From Lyophyllum atratum (Eukaryota > Basidiomycota > Agaricomycetes > Agaricales > Lyophyllaceae), in NCBI GenBank assembly GCA_014905825.1, contig JACGCN010000013.1, positions 992,001-1,056,000 of the forward strand: DNA of 64,000 nt, given 5' to 3'. The notes beneath the pieces were generated by a model. The model saw only the letters and a program-made list of their open reading frames with translations, was not told the DNA's origin and searched no databases. How positions within the stretch are numbered: position 1 is the first letter of the stretch; every line of letters begins with the position of its first letter. Both the position numbers and the translations under genes were made by a program. Below, in pieces: positions 1 to 10,741 of this stretch.

Positions 1-2157
1 GTTGACAATCCAGTCAATCAGCCAAAACCGCCATTTAACGAACTATGACCTCAGGGGTTCAATAGTCCTCATCCCGACTTCGCCATCGCTTCTAGACCAT
101 GTTGTTAATTATTCAACCTGGATACCAAGTTATATCAATGTCCTTCCTGCTCGATCCTGGCCGTAGGTTATGTTTGCATCACGACTATGGCGTCCAACGC
201 ATCAACCTCTCTTGATTCCCGTTGGGCTCTCGAGACCGAGGCAACAAGACCATAGCGGATAACACAGTCGAGAGCTTTGGCGTCACGGTTCCCCTTCTCC
301 AATTCCATGGCATCTCCAGCAGGTGCAACCAAACTGGTACCGATGTGGAAGTCAGAGAAGACGGCTATCCATTTGGACTAACGCAGCTACAAACCACGGA
401 ACATAAGTCTGTCTCAACCCACCACCCTTACGTGGTCACTCGGGAGTCGGTACGATTCAATACCTTATGTCTTGTAAAATTTGGCGCCGAATTGATCTCC
501 AAAAGGACTCATATCCGTGTCATTGACGAAACAATGCCTTCCAACAAAACTGCTTATGCTGATATGCTCCTCCATGTCAGAAAAAAATCCGTATGTCTCC
601 GTTCCTTCCCGCCCATTTTGGTTACTCATGCTCATCGTTTTAATCAGTGTTTGCAGTGGCCCAATTTCACGCCAAACATCTTTCATTGCTTCGGGTCTTA
701 CTCACGCATTGGGCACCTTGAGACGCAGCTGTCGCTTGCAATTGCGAATAAAACTACGGGAGAGGTCCAGGAAAAATGGGCGTATTCTCCGTATATCTCG
801 ATTTCGGACTCGGCAGTCGGCCCAAAGGTCCGTAAATCAGAATACATAAGAGATTGACCGTGAACGCCTTATAATTACATCCTGTAGGATCTTCTTCCCA
901 TTCGTGTCAACCGAGTGCGTTGTCCTCCTCCACACGATATACTCCCGCCAATTGTAAAAGCTGATCAATCGATCGATATATCTTGGAAACTTTCATTCTC
1001 TGGTCGTACTTATGGCAAGTCCGTTTTTGCCGAAGGCATAGAGTCGGTGACAGGACAGCCGCATGAATTTCAAAACAGCGAGCACCGCCAGACCTTGATT
1101 CAGGATGCCGTGGAACTAATGCGTAAGGGATAGATCTTTATATCATAACGTAACCCAGTCCACCTTAGATGGGCTGGCTGGCCACAAACACCGCGAAAAT
1201 GCTCACCCAAGGCGACGTCTACTTCTAATAAATCTCAAGTAAGCAGGCTGCTCTTTTGACTTGATTCTATGACGTGTCTAACCTTTTTCAGGACCACCCT
1301 TCGCTGGGTTATTCGAGTACTCAATTCTCTGTATTGGTGGACACGTACAACTACCGTCTCCATCAGCATACTAGGGACTGTTCTTCGAGCAGGTTCGAAG
1401 GCCATAAAAATTCCACCTACCGTCGTGTATACGACGTCGCTGCGCACCCTCTCTCTCCATCAATCTTTCCATCAAATCCTCATGGCATCATGGACCATAG
1501 TCTTTGTTACATTCGGGCTTGCCCTGCCTTCATTCCTAATGATGAAGACGGTTTTTCGCATCAGGACTAAGCCGCGGTCGGGAGCAGGGATAGGAAGATG
1601 GATCTTGATTGCGTACAGAGCATCCACTACACATGCGGAGAGAACCAGCAAGAGACTCGACGCCCAGCTTAATTATTGGGCCAAAGGCGCTGTGAGTGAA
1701 ATTGTTATTCCTAGTTTGTCTCCGCTAATAAGCTCAATATGGTCAGATCCTAACGTCTACATTCGCCATTTATTATTTTCTCCGACCCCACTCCTATGCT
1801 GTCCTGGAACCCATCTTGCCGGAAGCTGGCCCCGACGACTACCCTTATGTTTAGCTTATTCATGGATGTCAATACCTCGTTATTCCCATGGATGTAACGG
1901 GCAAGCTCTTCCAGATTTTACTCAATCAGAAGACCCAGACGTTCGCTGGGAGTTATAGACTCTCGGCTCTCCTGTCTCTAGCATTCCATGTTTTTGAGCT
2001 TTCGGAGTACGCATCAATGCTTGTGGGTCGCTATGACGCGAGACCCGTCTTAGTAGCTCATGAGCTTGTGGACTTCTCCCTGATCCTCCTCACTGCCTGG
2101 CAATCTGTTATGCTACCACAGGTCAGACAGGATGCAAAATCACTCCATGCAGAATAG
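1..2157 (+). pseudogene. Decaying upstream paralogue of the DUF4436-like membrane protein (5' end off window)
   Basis: This stretch aligns block by block with the intact gene at 4326-7079. Shared blocks include NYDLRGS (about nt 40), VESFGV.VPLLQFHG (about 270), EKWAYSPYI (about 775), the membrane/linker region at 1290-1690, and the last membrane segments at 1888-2157 (FAGSYRLSALL). Two lesions are visible. An in-frame TAG at 1852-1854 separates the YYFLRPHSYAVLEP exon from the PMDVTGKLFQILLN block. The intron acceptor that reads TTAG before ATTCCC in the sister gene is TTG here (212-214), although an AG a few bases downstream might substitute. Exon boundaries near 850-1140 are also eroded. 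The 5' end lies outside the window. I infer a tandem duplication with one copy losing function. A spliced product that skips the stop cannot be excluded without transcripts. Confidence 0.68.
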
Positions 2158-4325
2158 AGCACAAATGCGGTTGTTGTATAAGTTCAGGCGGGTAGAATCC
2201 ATGGCGCAAGGAGGTTCCCAGGCTCCGTGTCGTATTGGAAGAAGCGATTGGGATAGGAAAATGATAGAGAGAGTCAGAATTTGCTTGGCTTGGCGATGTA
2301 GATTTCTGAAAAAGTTGTCCATACTTCCAGGATCCTTGATGTAGAAGTATTTATAGCTCTGCATCACCGTTGGAACGAATTTCATGACTCCGTGTTACGC
2401 AAAGCGAAAATCGGCGAAAGCTCAGCAGTGACGTGTTCGGGTCCAACCCAGAGTTCGCTGAAGCATGTCGGGAGGACCAGGTCGTCTACCGAATTATTCA
2501 TGGCGATACATTATACCGCTGGTCGCAGAAGGTCACAATGTTTCCAGATCCAACGGACAAGTTGAGAAGAAAGAGCGCAAGGTCAGTGTACTCAGCTTGT
2601 CCGTTGCGACTTGCTTGCCAAAGGAAACCGGGGATCACTCTCGCTATTTGTTGCATAAGTCCTGGGGTCCTGCAAACGCTTGAGTCGAATCTTGACTCAT
2701 CACGATGGAATATCGCAACAAGGGCAAACTCCGTATTTCAACATGTAAGTAGCTTAGTCGGGCACGCTCAATTTTGCGAAACGCGTGTGCCTGCCTAGAG
2801 TTGAAGACGAGAAAAGGAGGGTTGGAGACCACCCGGACCATTCGGTATTAATAAACGCTCTTCGCACAGTGGGGCAACTTACAACGCGACCGTACTCGTT
2901 TTCCGGGAGGTCAGATACTTAAATGATTGAGATCGGGCAAGGCTGGGGTGGCCTTCGCATCGCCGAAGATGTCTGCAGGTAGGGAAATTGACCCTCGAAG
3001 GACGGCATCGTAGGCTTGCTGTAGCCTTGAACAAAAGATTTGGGCTCGAGTTGCATGTAGATATCGGTGGTGATTCCCTCAAGCCCGTAGAGACTCTTCA
3101 ATCAAGTGATCCATAACGGTCAACATGTGTCTCCATGGAAGCTTCGACCCTTCCGGTGCCAGTTAGGTACAAGTCTGAAACCACGAAGATGGCATCATGG
3201 AATCTTCGAGTCAGAGAATCGCCGACCGAGCCAGTCTGGAGGAAACCCTCGATTGCCTGATGAATAATCTTTGAGATAGTTGCCCTGTATTGCCCTTGAT
3301 ATAACCTGCATGTTGAATAGAGGGCCTTACACCGCCGGTCTCAGGAATGGCCCAGCCCTTATTATTGTCCACCATCTTGCAAGTTGGCGAACGAATTGTG
3401 GAGAGTCGAACCTGGTTTCTCTGGATCGATCCCAAATGAGTACCTGCGTTGGACTTGCAAAGCCTTTATCGTCCGACCGGGCCCCGCGATAGTTTGTGAG
3501 GCTGATGGGTGCAACTTGGCCTGGATCGGGGATTTCGAGAATGATCTCGGAAGGGCTTCATTGAGCGGTGCCGATTGCGCGGACCTTGAGGCGCTCCCTG
3601 TGTGTCTGCGCAAGGATATTTTTTATGTTTTTTTTCCAGGGTGTCTGGGACGACCAACTTGTTCGTTGACGCTTACGATAATACTGAAGAAATCGTCATA
3701 TCTAGTCCCCCAGGAGGAGAGATACTACAACATACCTGCGGTCGCATGCACTGTTTCCTGGGGAGAAACCAGGGCGGGGATTCAACCGAAGAACCCATAC
3801 ACTTGTAGCACTGCAACCAGATGGGCGCCCAGTGCCACATCATCCGATGGCGTTTCACCCTACTTCTGTTCTGAGACGTGCCGGACACTTGTGAGTTGAA
3901 AACTTCTTCAGCTTGTTCAATAAATTCAAAGTAAGACCGAGTCGCAAGTGAGAGAGAGCCAAGGCGATCTGCGGGTACAGTTCTCAAACATCATGCGTAA
4001 GAGACTCTGGAGTCACAAATATAGGCGCATGAAGACGAGACTGGGATGGGAGCACACAAATTGAAAATGTTATAGTAGAACCCACACCATGATCAACTTT
4101 GTTTCTCCAGTCCGAGTCACTGTTGTTTGGGGCTGTCTGCCAAGTGGGCCTCATCGCGACCTGATCGCGGCGTTTGGCACTGGCCAACTCAGTCCTCGCA
4201 GCTCGGCCCATCATACATCAGGAGTTCAACATTTAAGTATGCGGCACAGAGATGAGCGCTCTACTCTTGTCTCCCCCCACACACTGCAAAGGGTTGCAGC
4301 CACGACAACGAAGCCTTTTGGATAG
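2158..4325. other. 2.2 kb gap between the DUF4436 copies, with coding debris
   Basis: No intact gene is visible between the two tandem copies. The only coding-like signal is on the minus strand at about 2900-3435 and is listed separately. Plus-strand frames at 2433-2798 and 3384-3899 are open but start without a good ATG and resemble no family I recognise. The last few hundred bases before 4326 presumably hold the promoter of the intact copy, but no specific element stands out. Confidence 0.5.
2920..3435 (-). pseudogene. Broken coding remnant, family not recognised
   Basis: Reading the minus strand downward gives three consecutive protein-like stretches in different frames: one around WAIPETGGVRPSIQHAGYIK (about 3370-3310), one around RFHDAIFVVSDLYLTGTG (about 3210-3150) ending at a TGA at 3098-3100, and one around QAYDAVLRGSISLPADIFGD (about 3010-2950). 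The third is interrupted by a stop shortly after its start. Composition and continuity suggest a former gene cut by frameshifts and stops rather than random sequence. I cannot name the family. It could be one gene with small introns that I failed to place, but at least one in-frame stop lacks obvious splice signals around it. Confidence 0.35.
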
Positions 4326-7079
4326 ATGTCTACCAAGTCAGAAGGCCAACTTGACCCAGGAGCTCCTCCTCGCCGGAAATCGATATCAGGGTGCAAGTGC
4401 CTGCTGTTCTCTGCCGTCGCTGTGATCGCCTTGGGCGCTGCAGCTCTCTTCACAATCTTCACCACTACGTTCTCTCGCACGTTCTTTACCCCACACACAG
4501 CTCTATATCACAATACGACCCTTGAGGGCGTCACCAATCGAGCGACAGTTGTACAGCCTCTGGTCGGCAGGGAGCAAACGTTCGACCTCGCTGCCACAGT
4601 TTGGTTGAGGACATCGAATCTTGGGCGACATCGCGATGGAGAGTACGTTGTCGATACGGACGCGAAAAAGGAGAAAATAGAGGAAGCGACAGAGGACCAG
4701 AAAGAGGACGACGCTCTCGTGGAAGAACCACTTTATTCCAACATTATATTTCGTGGCGTGCGTTTGACCGACAAAAATTTGCAGACAACCATAAACTTTA
4801 CTGTTCCTACGGCCTTGTTGTAAGTGTCTCGATCTACACCGAACTTGGACGACTAATCTGTGATTTCCTTTAGTCGGAATGTTAATCTGACGAATTACGA
4901 CCTACGGGGATCGGTAATGCTCATACCCACGTCACCCTCGCTCTTAAATCACGTCACGAACTATTCAAGCTATATTCCTGATGCTGTGGAGGCTCTTCCT
5001 GTGCGAGCATGGCCGTAAGTCATGATATCCACGAATATCGTACATTAACCCATGGTCATGTTCTTAGATTCCCTCTGGGCTCCAACGACCTCGGCGAAAA
5101 GACCCTAGTCGACAAAGCATTGGAAAGTTTCGGTGCATCTGTTCCGCTAGTTCAGTTTCATGGTGTTCAAAGTCGATGTACCGCTGGAGGCGGGAAAACG
5201 GAGGTCCAGGACAATTCTGATGATGAAGAAGAAGAGGAGGATCTCGAGGAAGAACCAGAGACACCTGTCAAGCGCTCCAAACGTCCGAAGAATGCGCCTT
5301 CAATACCGCCACTAGAAATCACGGACGGCAAGTCCGTCTTGAAATACCATCCATATATTGTGACTCGGTATGATTGCACCATTATCCTTACCGTACTAGA
5401 TTAACCAGCAGACAGAACGCAGATTCGTATTCTCGATGAAAATAGACTGTTTGAGCGTAAGGCATATCAGAAAGCGCACAAAAAACTCGGGGAAACCGCT
5501 GTGCGTCCCAGTTCCCTGGATCTATCGTTGAGTGACCCTAAGCATTTGAATACAGTGCGGACAAGAGTTCCTTGTTCGCCCAAATAGGTACTTTTGCAAA
5601 GGGACTTATCGCTCAAATGGGAACTGGGAAACCCAGCTCCAGCTGCGCGTCCCAAACAAGTCGACTGGGAAAGTCCGGACGGAGTGGGCGTATGCTCCCT
5701 TTATTTACTTAGCAAGTGATGCTATTGGTCAGAAGGTAATGCCTCGGTACTCTACAACGAAACTTTGCGTCTCAATGTCGCCTTCGGTCAGGATCTTCTA
5801 GCCATTCCAGTTAATCGCGAAAACTGCTCAGAAAATGCGAAAGTTTCGGGTCCTCTATCCCCAGGTAAAAATCACCTCCAAGCATCGATATGACCTGAGT
5901 CAAACTCTATTTTAGATGTACCAGAGCAGGATGTCATAGATGTCACCTGGAAAGTATCATACACCGGGCGAACACCCGCGAAGATGACAATTGCTGACCT
6001 GATGGGGGGATATAAGTGGTACGCGTTCAATGACACTGAGCACGCCCAGGCATCTGGGCACGATAATGCCGAGATGGCGAGTGAGTCAAAACCCGCCACC
6101 ACTCAATCCTATATGTAGCCTGATTCCATGTGCGCACAGATGGGCTTGTCGAACATCGATTCAGCGAGGGCGCGCACCCAAGGCGGCGATTTTTCCTAGC
6201 CCTAGTCTCGTAATGTACACCACTCCTTTCTCGGGTCTCTGTGCTAATGGCTTATCTAGCACCCTCGTCTTCTTTGTGATTACTTGCATTGACGTCCGCT
6301 ATTGGTTCACTCGGAAATACACAGTCTCGATTAGCATCCCTGGAACGGCACTTCTAGCGGCTTTTTCCATTATCGATGAGGTCGACGGTGTTATCGCCAA
6401 AGGAATCATGGAACAGTTCACACTCGCAGGATGGGTTGGAGCCGTTCTATTCGCAACTGCCACCTCTCTGGTACTACCAGCAACTCAGTTGAAAGCCATA
6501 TTCCGCGTGGATCTGGGTTGGTGGAATGGCTGGATTCCCGTTGTGCACAGAACCAAGGCAACTCATTCGGAGCGGGCAAGCGAACGGCTGGAAGCGCAAA
6601 CGAGTTGGTCTACGAAATCCGGAGTGAGCTACATTGCGTTCGAACATATCATAGCACCTCGTTCTAACTAAAGCACTTAGCTCTTCCTCTTCGTCCTTGG
6701 GGTCTATTATTTCCTTACCCCCCACAGATATCAAGTCATTGCGGCTCTGATACCTGACCCAAAAGCGGATCAAGACGTGGGCGTCGTCCCCGCCTACCTC
6801 CTCTTGACCATGCAAGTTGTCGGGAAAATCCTACAGATTATCCTCAACTGGCGATCCCGCTCCTTCGCGGGCAGTTATCGTATTTCTGCTCTGTTCATGC
6901 TTTTCCTGAGTGTACTCGCATTGGCAGATTTCGTACCGGCGTTGGTGGGGAGATTTGAGCCAAGACGTGCGTTGTCCGGTCATTTCTTAGTTGAGAGCGT
7001 TCTGGTAGTGATCTATGCATGGCAATGCCTCGTGCTGCCGAGTGCACCCCAGACATTGGAAGAGGATCATATCGAATGA
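4326..7079 (+). CDS. DUF4436-like multipass membrane protein (intact tandem copy)
   Basis: The reading starts at ATG 4326. A short cytosolic N-terminus is followed by a hydrophobic segment at about residues 25-48, then a large lumenal or extracellular domain with NYDLRGSVMLIP and AWP/FPLGSNDLGEKT motifs. Three or more membrane segments lie in the C-terminal third (around 6230-6320, 6390-6480, 6690-6740 and 6880-7050). The frame is kept by about eight short GT-AG introns, for example 3' of TALL at about 4820. An acidic run (DDEEEEEDLEEEPE) interrupts the ectodomain near 5220-5260. The arrangement of one N-terminal and several C-terminal helices around a soluble domain fits the fungal and mycobacterial DUF4436 family (named from memory; no biochemical role known to me). 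It is the downstream member of a tandem pair whose upstream copy is decaying. The family call could be wrong, but the gene itself is well supported. Confidence 0.72.
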
Positions 7080-7417
7080 TTCCCCTCATGCCTTTCTCAG
7101 TCCAAGTCGTTAATCAAGTTGGTCACGGTGATGGTCATGTGTTAAATCTTACAGTAGCGAATATCTACAGCTTGATCAGTCTCAGGGCTACGCCGCACGC
7201 CTTGGAGTCAAGTCGCTCATATGAATATTTATTATGCGGGAGTTAGGTTGTCATCTTGACTTCAGAAGAAATGACATCGACTCATGTATATAGGGGCGGA
7301 GGCGGTGCAAAGACAAATTCGAAGATGTCGCGTATTATCCGAGTCTGTCAACACCCTATTTAAGCCTATTTTAAGGCCTCCCTTTTTCATCTCTATCATT
7401 TACAGCGTATCCCCCCA

Positions 7418-8780
7418 ATGTCATCACGAAAGCGCGCCCGTAGAAGTGATCAGAATACGATGCCGACAAAAAAGCCCACGACTTCAAGCAACTCAGCACC
7501 AGAAATACCCTTGCCGGCTGGGTCTCACTCGGCGCTAATCTTTGCAGTGCCCCCTGAGATATGGCTGGAAATCCTTTCATTTCTGCCGAGCGTCCAGATT
7601 CCTACTCGCCGCATTTCACACAGTCCGTTGCTTCCTTCATCTACGCTAGCGCGTCAAGAGGCTCTGAGGGCGCTGTCGCAAACTTGTCGCGTGTTCAGGG
7701 ACAAGTTCTTATCAGTGCTCTGGGACCGTTTTGAAGTTTGCGCAACCCTTGGCCAGGTGGAAACACCTGCTTGGCGAGGTATGGAGTATTCGCCCATGTG
7801 TTAAGCGATTATATTTCTTACAGACCTGGGAGAAGACAAGGGCTTACCATCTGAGGACTTGAACAGAAACTTCGACCTTTCCGGCGCTTGGTATAAAGAC
7901 ATCGCTGAGGCTTTGGAGACTAAATCAAAGGGACTTCAACAGAGCCTTGAACATGCAAAACTTGTGCAGTGAGTAGTACTGTCCCGAGATGGATTTTTCT
8001 GCGAGTCTGATTACGGTCCTTACCATAGCAAAGTGAGCGTGGCGCTGACACGTTGCAATGCGCCCACTGCTCTCGGTGCCTTTGTTCGCTGTCTGCACGC
8101 CCTTCCCAATCTGCATACTCTGCAAATTTTGCGAGCGCACACGCAGATGACCGGCCATCTGAAGAGCGCTTTCGATGGGCATAGCTTTCCTGCTATTCAA
8201 ACTATAGTTTTACCTTCGCATGCCCACAATGTCCTTCGCTGTTGCCCAGAAGTCAAAACAGTGGTGTGCAACTATGATGACGGCAGCAAGCTTGTATCCG
8301 CAATCGCGAAGGGGTGTAAGAAGGTTCAAAGACTGGAGGGTTTCCGCCCGGATGAGAAGATGATGAAACGTGAGTCTTGGGTACGGGCTTTCTGGGCACA
8401 AGTTACAGTCTAACCAATAATCATCTCCTAGGGATCGTTAAGGCAGCCCCTAATCTACAAGAAATCAAATTTGGCTCACTCGTTAATGCCGTTCGTTCTA
8501 TATCTCATCTCTTGATCAGTCCACTCAATCCTTCCGTTAGAAAACGCTCGGCATGCTGTCTTCTTTGAAAAACATTCGCTCGATTGAGTTGATCACTTTG
8601 CAAACGTCCCCAGAGAACATAGTTAAGGACCTCGAACTCGTTGCTTGTATCAAGCTCGCCAGGGACATGCTACGGAAGGCCTCCGGAAAAGCGTGGCTTG
8701 GGGTGCACCATGAGGGTCATACGGCAAAGGGCGTCACCAGCACCTCTTGGTCTAAAGAATTGGAAGTGGCTACATCTTAG
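7418..8780 (+). CDS. F-box protein
   Basis: Start ATG 7418 is followed by a short basic, disordered leader (SSRKRARRSDQN) and then an F-box-like helix region at about residues 45-65 (VPPEIWLEILSFLPS), continuing ALRALSQTCRVFRDKFLSVL. This is the usual N-terminal arrangement of agaricomycete F-box proteins, which recruit targets to SCF ubiquitin ligases through Skp1. The rest is Leu/His-rich and may form degenerate repeats (RCLHALPNLHTLQILRAH). Four introns restore the frame: after TPAWR (acceptor about 7823), after AKLVH (acceptor about 8030), after DEKMMKR (about 8370-8430) and around 8490-8542, after which the frame runs through MLSSLKNIRSIELITL to a stop at 8778-8780. The C-terminal junction is the least certain. 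Such genes are numerous and fast-evolving in agaricomycetes, so the target cannot be inferred. Confidence 0.7.
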
Positions 8781-9094
8781 AGCTTGATATTTTGGCGCTT
8801 CGAGCTGTTGAAATTATATCAAAAGGTACATCAGCCATCGCACTTTCATGAATCTCGAGGCTCAGTCCACAGAATAGGAGACAAAAGCGCCATGGTAAGG
8901 TCGAGTCATCAGAATCGATTGCGACATACATCTAAGTGAGGAAGGCTAAAGGGAACCTTGTCAGTATCCCTCTCAGGATGGTGGGCGCGGATGAACTCGA
9001 CGTTAGTACCAAAACTTTCAGGCCAAGCTGGATGCACGAAGTGTAATTATCATGGTATGCTCTACTCTATACTATATCATTACTCTGAGAGAGA
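8781..9094. other. Intergenic, convergent gene ends
   Basis: This space of about 310 bases lies between the ends of the plus-strand F-box gene and the minus-strand C2H2 gene. It should hold both 3' UTRs. No gene or repeat is recognisable. Confidence 0.5.
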
Positions 9095-9552
9095 CTAAAT
9101 GGTACCATAGTCCTTGGCATGCTTGCTATTGTGGTGCTTCGTAAGTTCAGCCCTGGTCTTGTAGGCCGCTCCACAGAACGTGCAACTGTATGCCTTCATC
9201 GTCGACGACGCTCCTCCACGGCGACTTATCTTCGACCGTGTGACGATCTCATCAATCAAGTCTCGTGTCGAGAAGTGGGGCAGGAGGTCGCGCGCCAGGA
9301 TCCCTTCGGGCTCAGCATCGAGACCGGCCATACGCCGTTCGAGGCCGCGTGTGCGCTGCGTATGCGTTGTGTGGTCATCGTGACCGGGGTGGGTGGAATG
9401 AGATTCACCATGGCTGGAGCAGAGCCCGATCAGCAGAACTTTTAGTAAGAAGTGGAAGCGGAAACATACGTGTGAGGGACGACATTGGCGTAAGCCACGC
9501 TGGACAATGAGACAGCAAGGGTGATAAAAGCGGCAATGGATTTGGACAGCAT
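9095..9552 (-). CDS. Small predicted secreted protein with His-rich segment and one C2H2 zinc finger
   Basis: The ATG is at 9552-9550. The first 22-24 residues form a clean signal peptide (LSKSIAAFITLAVSLSSVAYA with an Ala-rich cleavage site). One intron of about 56 nt (donor GTATGT after VVPH, branch TTACTAA, acceptor CTCCAG) joins it to the second exon and keeps the frame. The mature N-terminus is unusually rich in histidine (THGESHSTHPGHDDHTTH), followed by a basic/acidic region (LERRMAGLDAE, LPHFSTRDLIDEI). The C-terminus holds one canonical finger, CTFCGAAYKTRAELTKHHNSKH (C-x2-C-x12-H-x4-H). The product is about 133 residues. C2H2 fingers are normally intracellular, so a secreted one is odd; the finger and the histidines may bind zinc or copper outside the cell, or the leader may be misjudged. 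Function is unknown. Confidence 0.62.
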
Positions 9553-10741
9553 GTCGAATAAGAGTAGAAGGTTTGGCGTGCAACACGAAACTGTTTGTAG
9601 ATCTACACGAAAGGGGGTCAGCGGGGAGAGGAGGAGGTGACGACAAGAGGACATACAGATAGAGGAGTGAGACCAGCTGAAGAAAATATGATACGGCCGG
9701 GAGGCTCTTATACCTCTGGCGAGCTTCCCACCCGGGCCGTCATCGTCGCCAAAATACCTGCGTAGGTCGTGTGCCATGCTGAAAATCATAACAGAGCACA
9801 TGGTCGTGTTTCGTCCCCATCAGTCCCCATCGCCACGTAAATCGGGTGCTGGTTTCTATCGAGGGTGATCAAGTGGTGATCATGATGATACTACATGTAA
9901 GTAGAGCACAATGATCATGAGTGACCATCGAAGTGGGGTCGATCTCCCAAATTTCGACATCACGGGCTGATTCCAAGAAGCGACAGAATGCTATGCGGCT
10001 GCGGAGCATGTGGAGCCTGGAGGACTAAGAGGACCGTGGAACGAGAGGGAAGGAGGCAAGCGAGGTGAAATATTTTCCCGCTGTGACTGCTAGAGCTGTT
10101 AGAGCAGGTTAGAGCCTAGCAAATAAGTGAATCCAGGGTTCGGGTAAGTTATTTAAGAGGAAGTTGGGGTCGTCACATAGCAAGGTGGAAGGTGACTACT
10201 ACTACTACCCTGACAGTTCCAAGTGGCAAGATCGACCACACAGCTGGATCGCCTACCCATCGGCATCGGTTCCAACGTCCACAGCTATCCCAAGCCATTG
10301 TCAAAGAATATGTATGTCCATAGAGATTCACGCTGGACTTGGATAGGCTTCGAGCAGAAGTCAGGATATAACTTTCAGGGGGGGAGTATACGCAGGAAGG
10401 CACGATAGATAAGCGTCGTTGAGTAGAAAGAAAGCTAACTGAATCAATTCCGGCGGGTGGGAAGGGACACACGTATAGTGTGTACGTCACATATAGGTGA
10501 TGGGTAACGGGATTGAGGGGGAGGGAGGGAAATGGATGATGACGAAAGTGAAAGGGCGCCAAAGAGCGTGTAGACTGAAGGCAGCACTAGGGGCAGAAAC
10601 GGCAGATGGACGACATCCGGGGACGATGAAACAAGGAAAAGAGGAGTATAGGCTAGATGATATACAAAAAAGAGGCAGAGGTAAGAGGAATCAGAAAAAA
10701 GGATCGTAGGTACTGTTCAACAACACGCCGAGACCTGGTCA
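9553..10741. other. 1.2 kb intergenic region without a supported gene
   Basis: This holds the upstream region of the minus-strand C2H2 gene and the 3' region of epsin. There are several short near-palindromic GATCA-type words around 9868-9930 (gtggtgatcatgatgat and atgatcatgagtgacc). No frame shows family similarity or a credible start. Confidence 0.4.

Noticed and set aside
10173..10562. Open frame of 129 codons downstream of epsin
   Set aside because: No good start, low-complexity translation, no family similarity.
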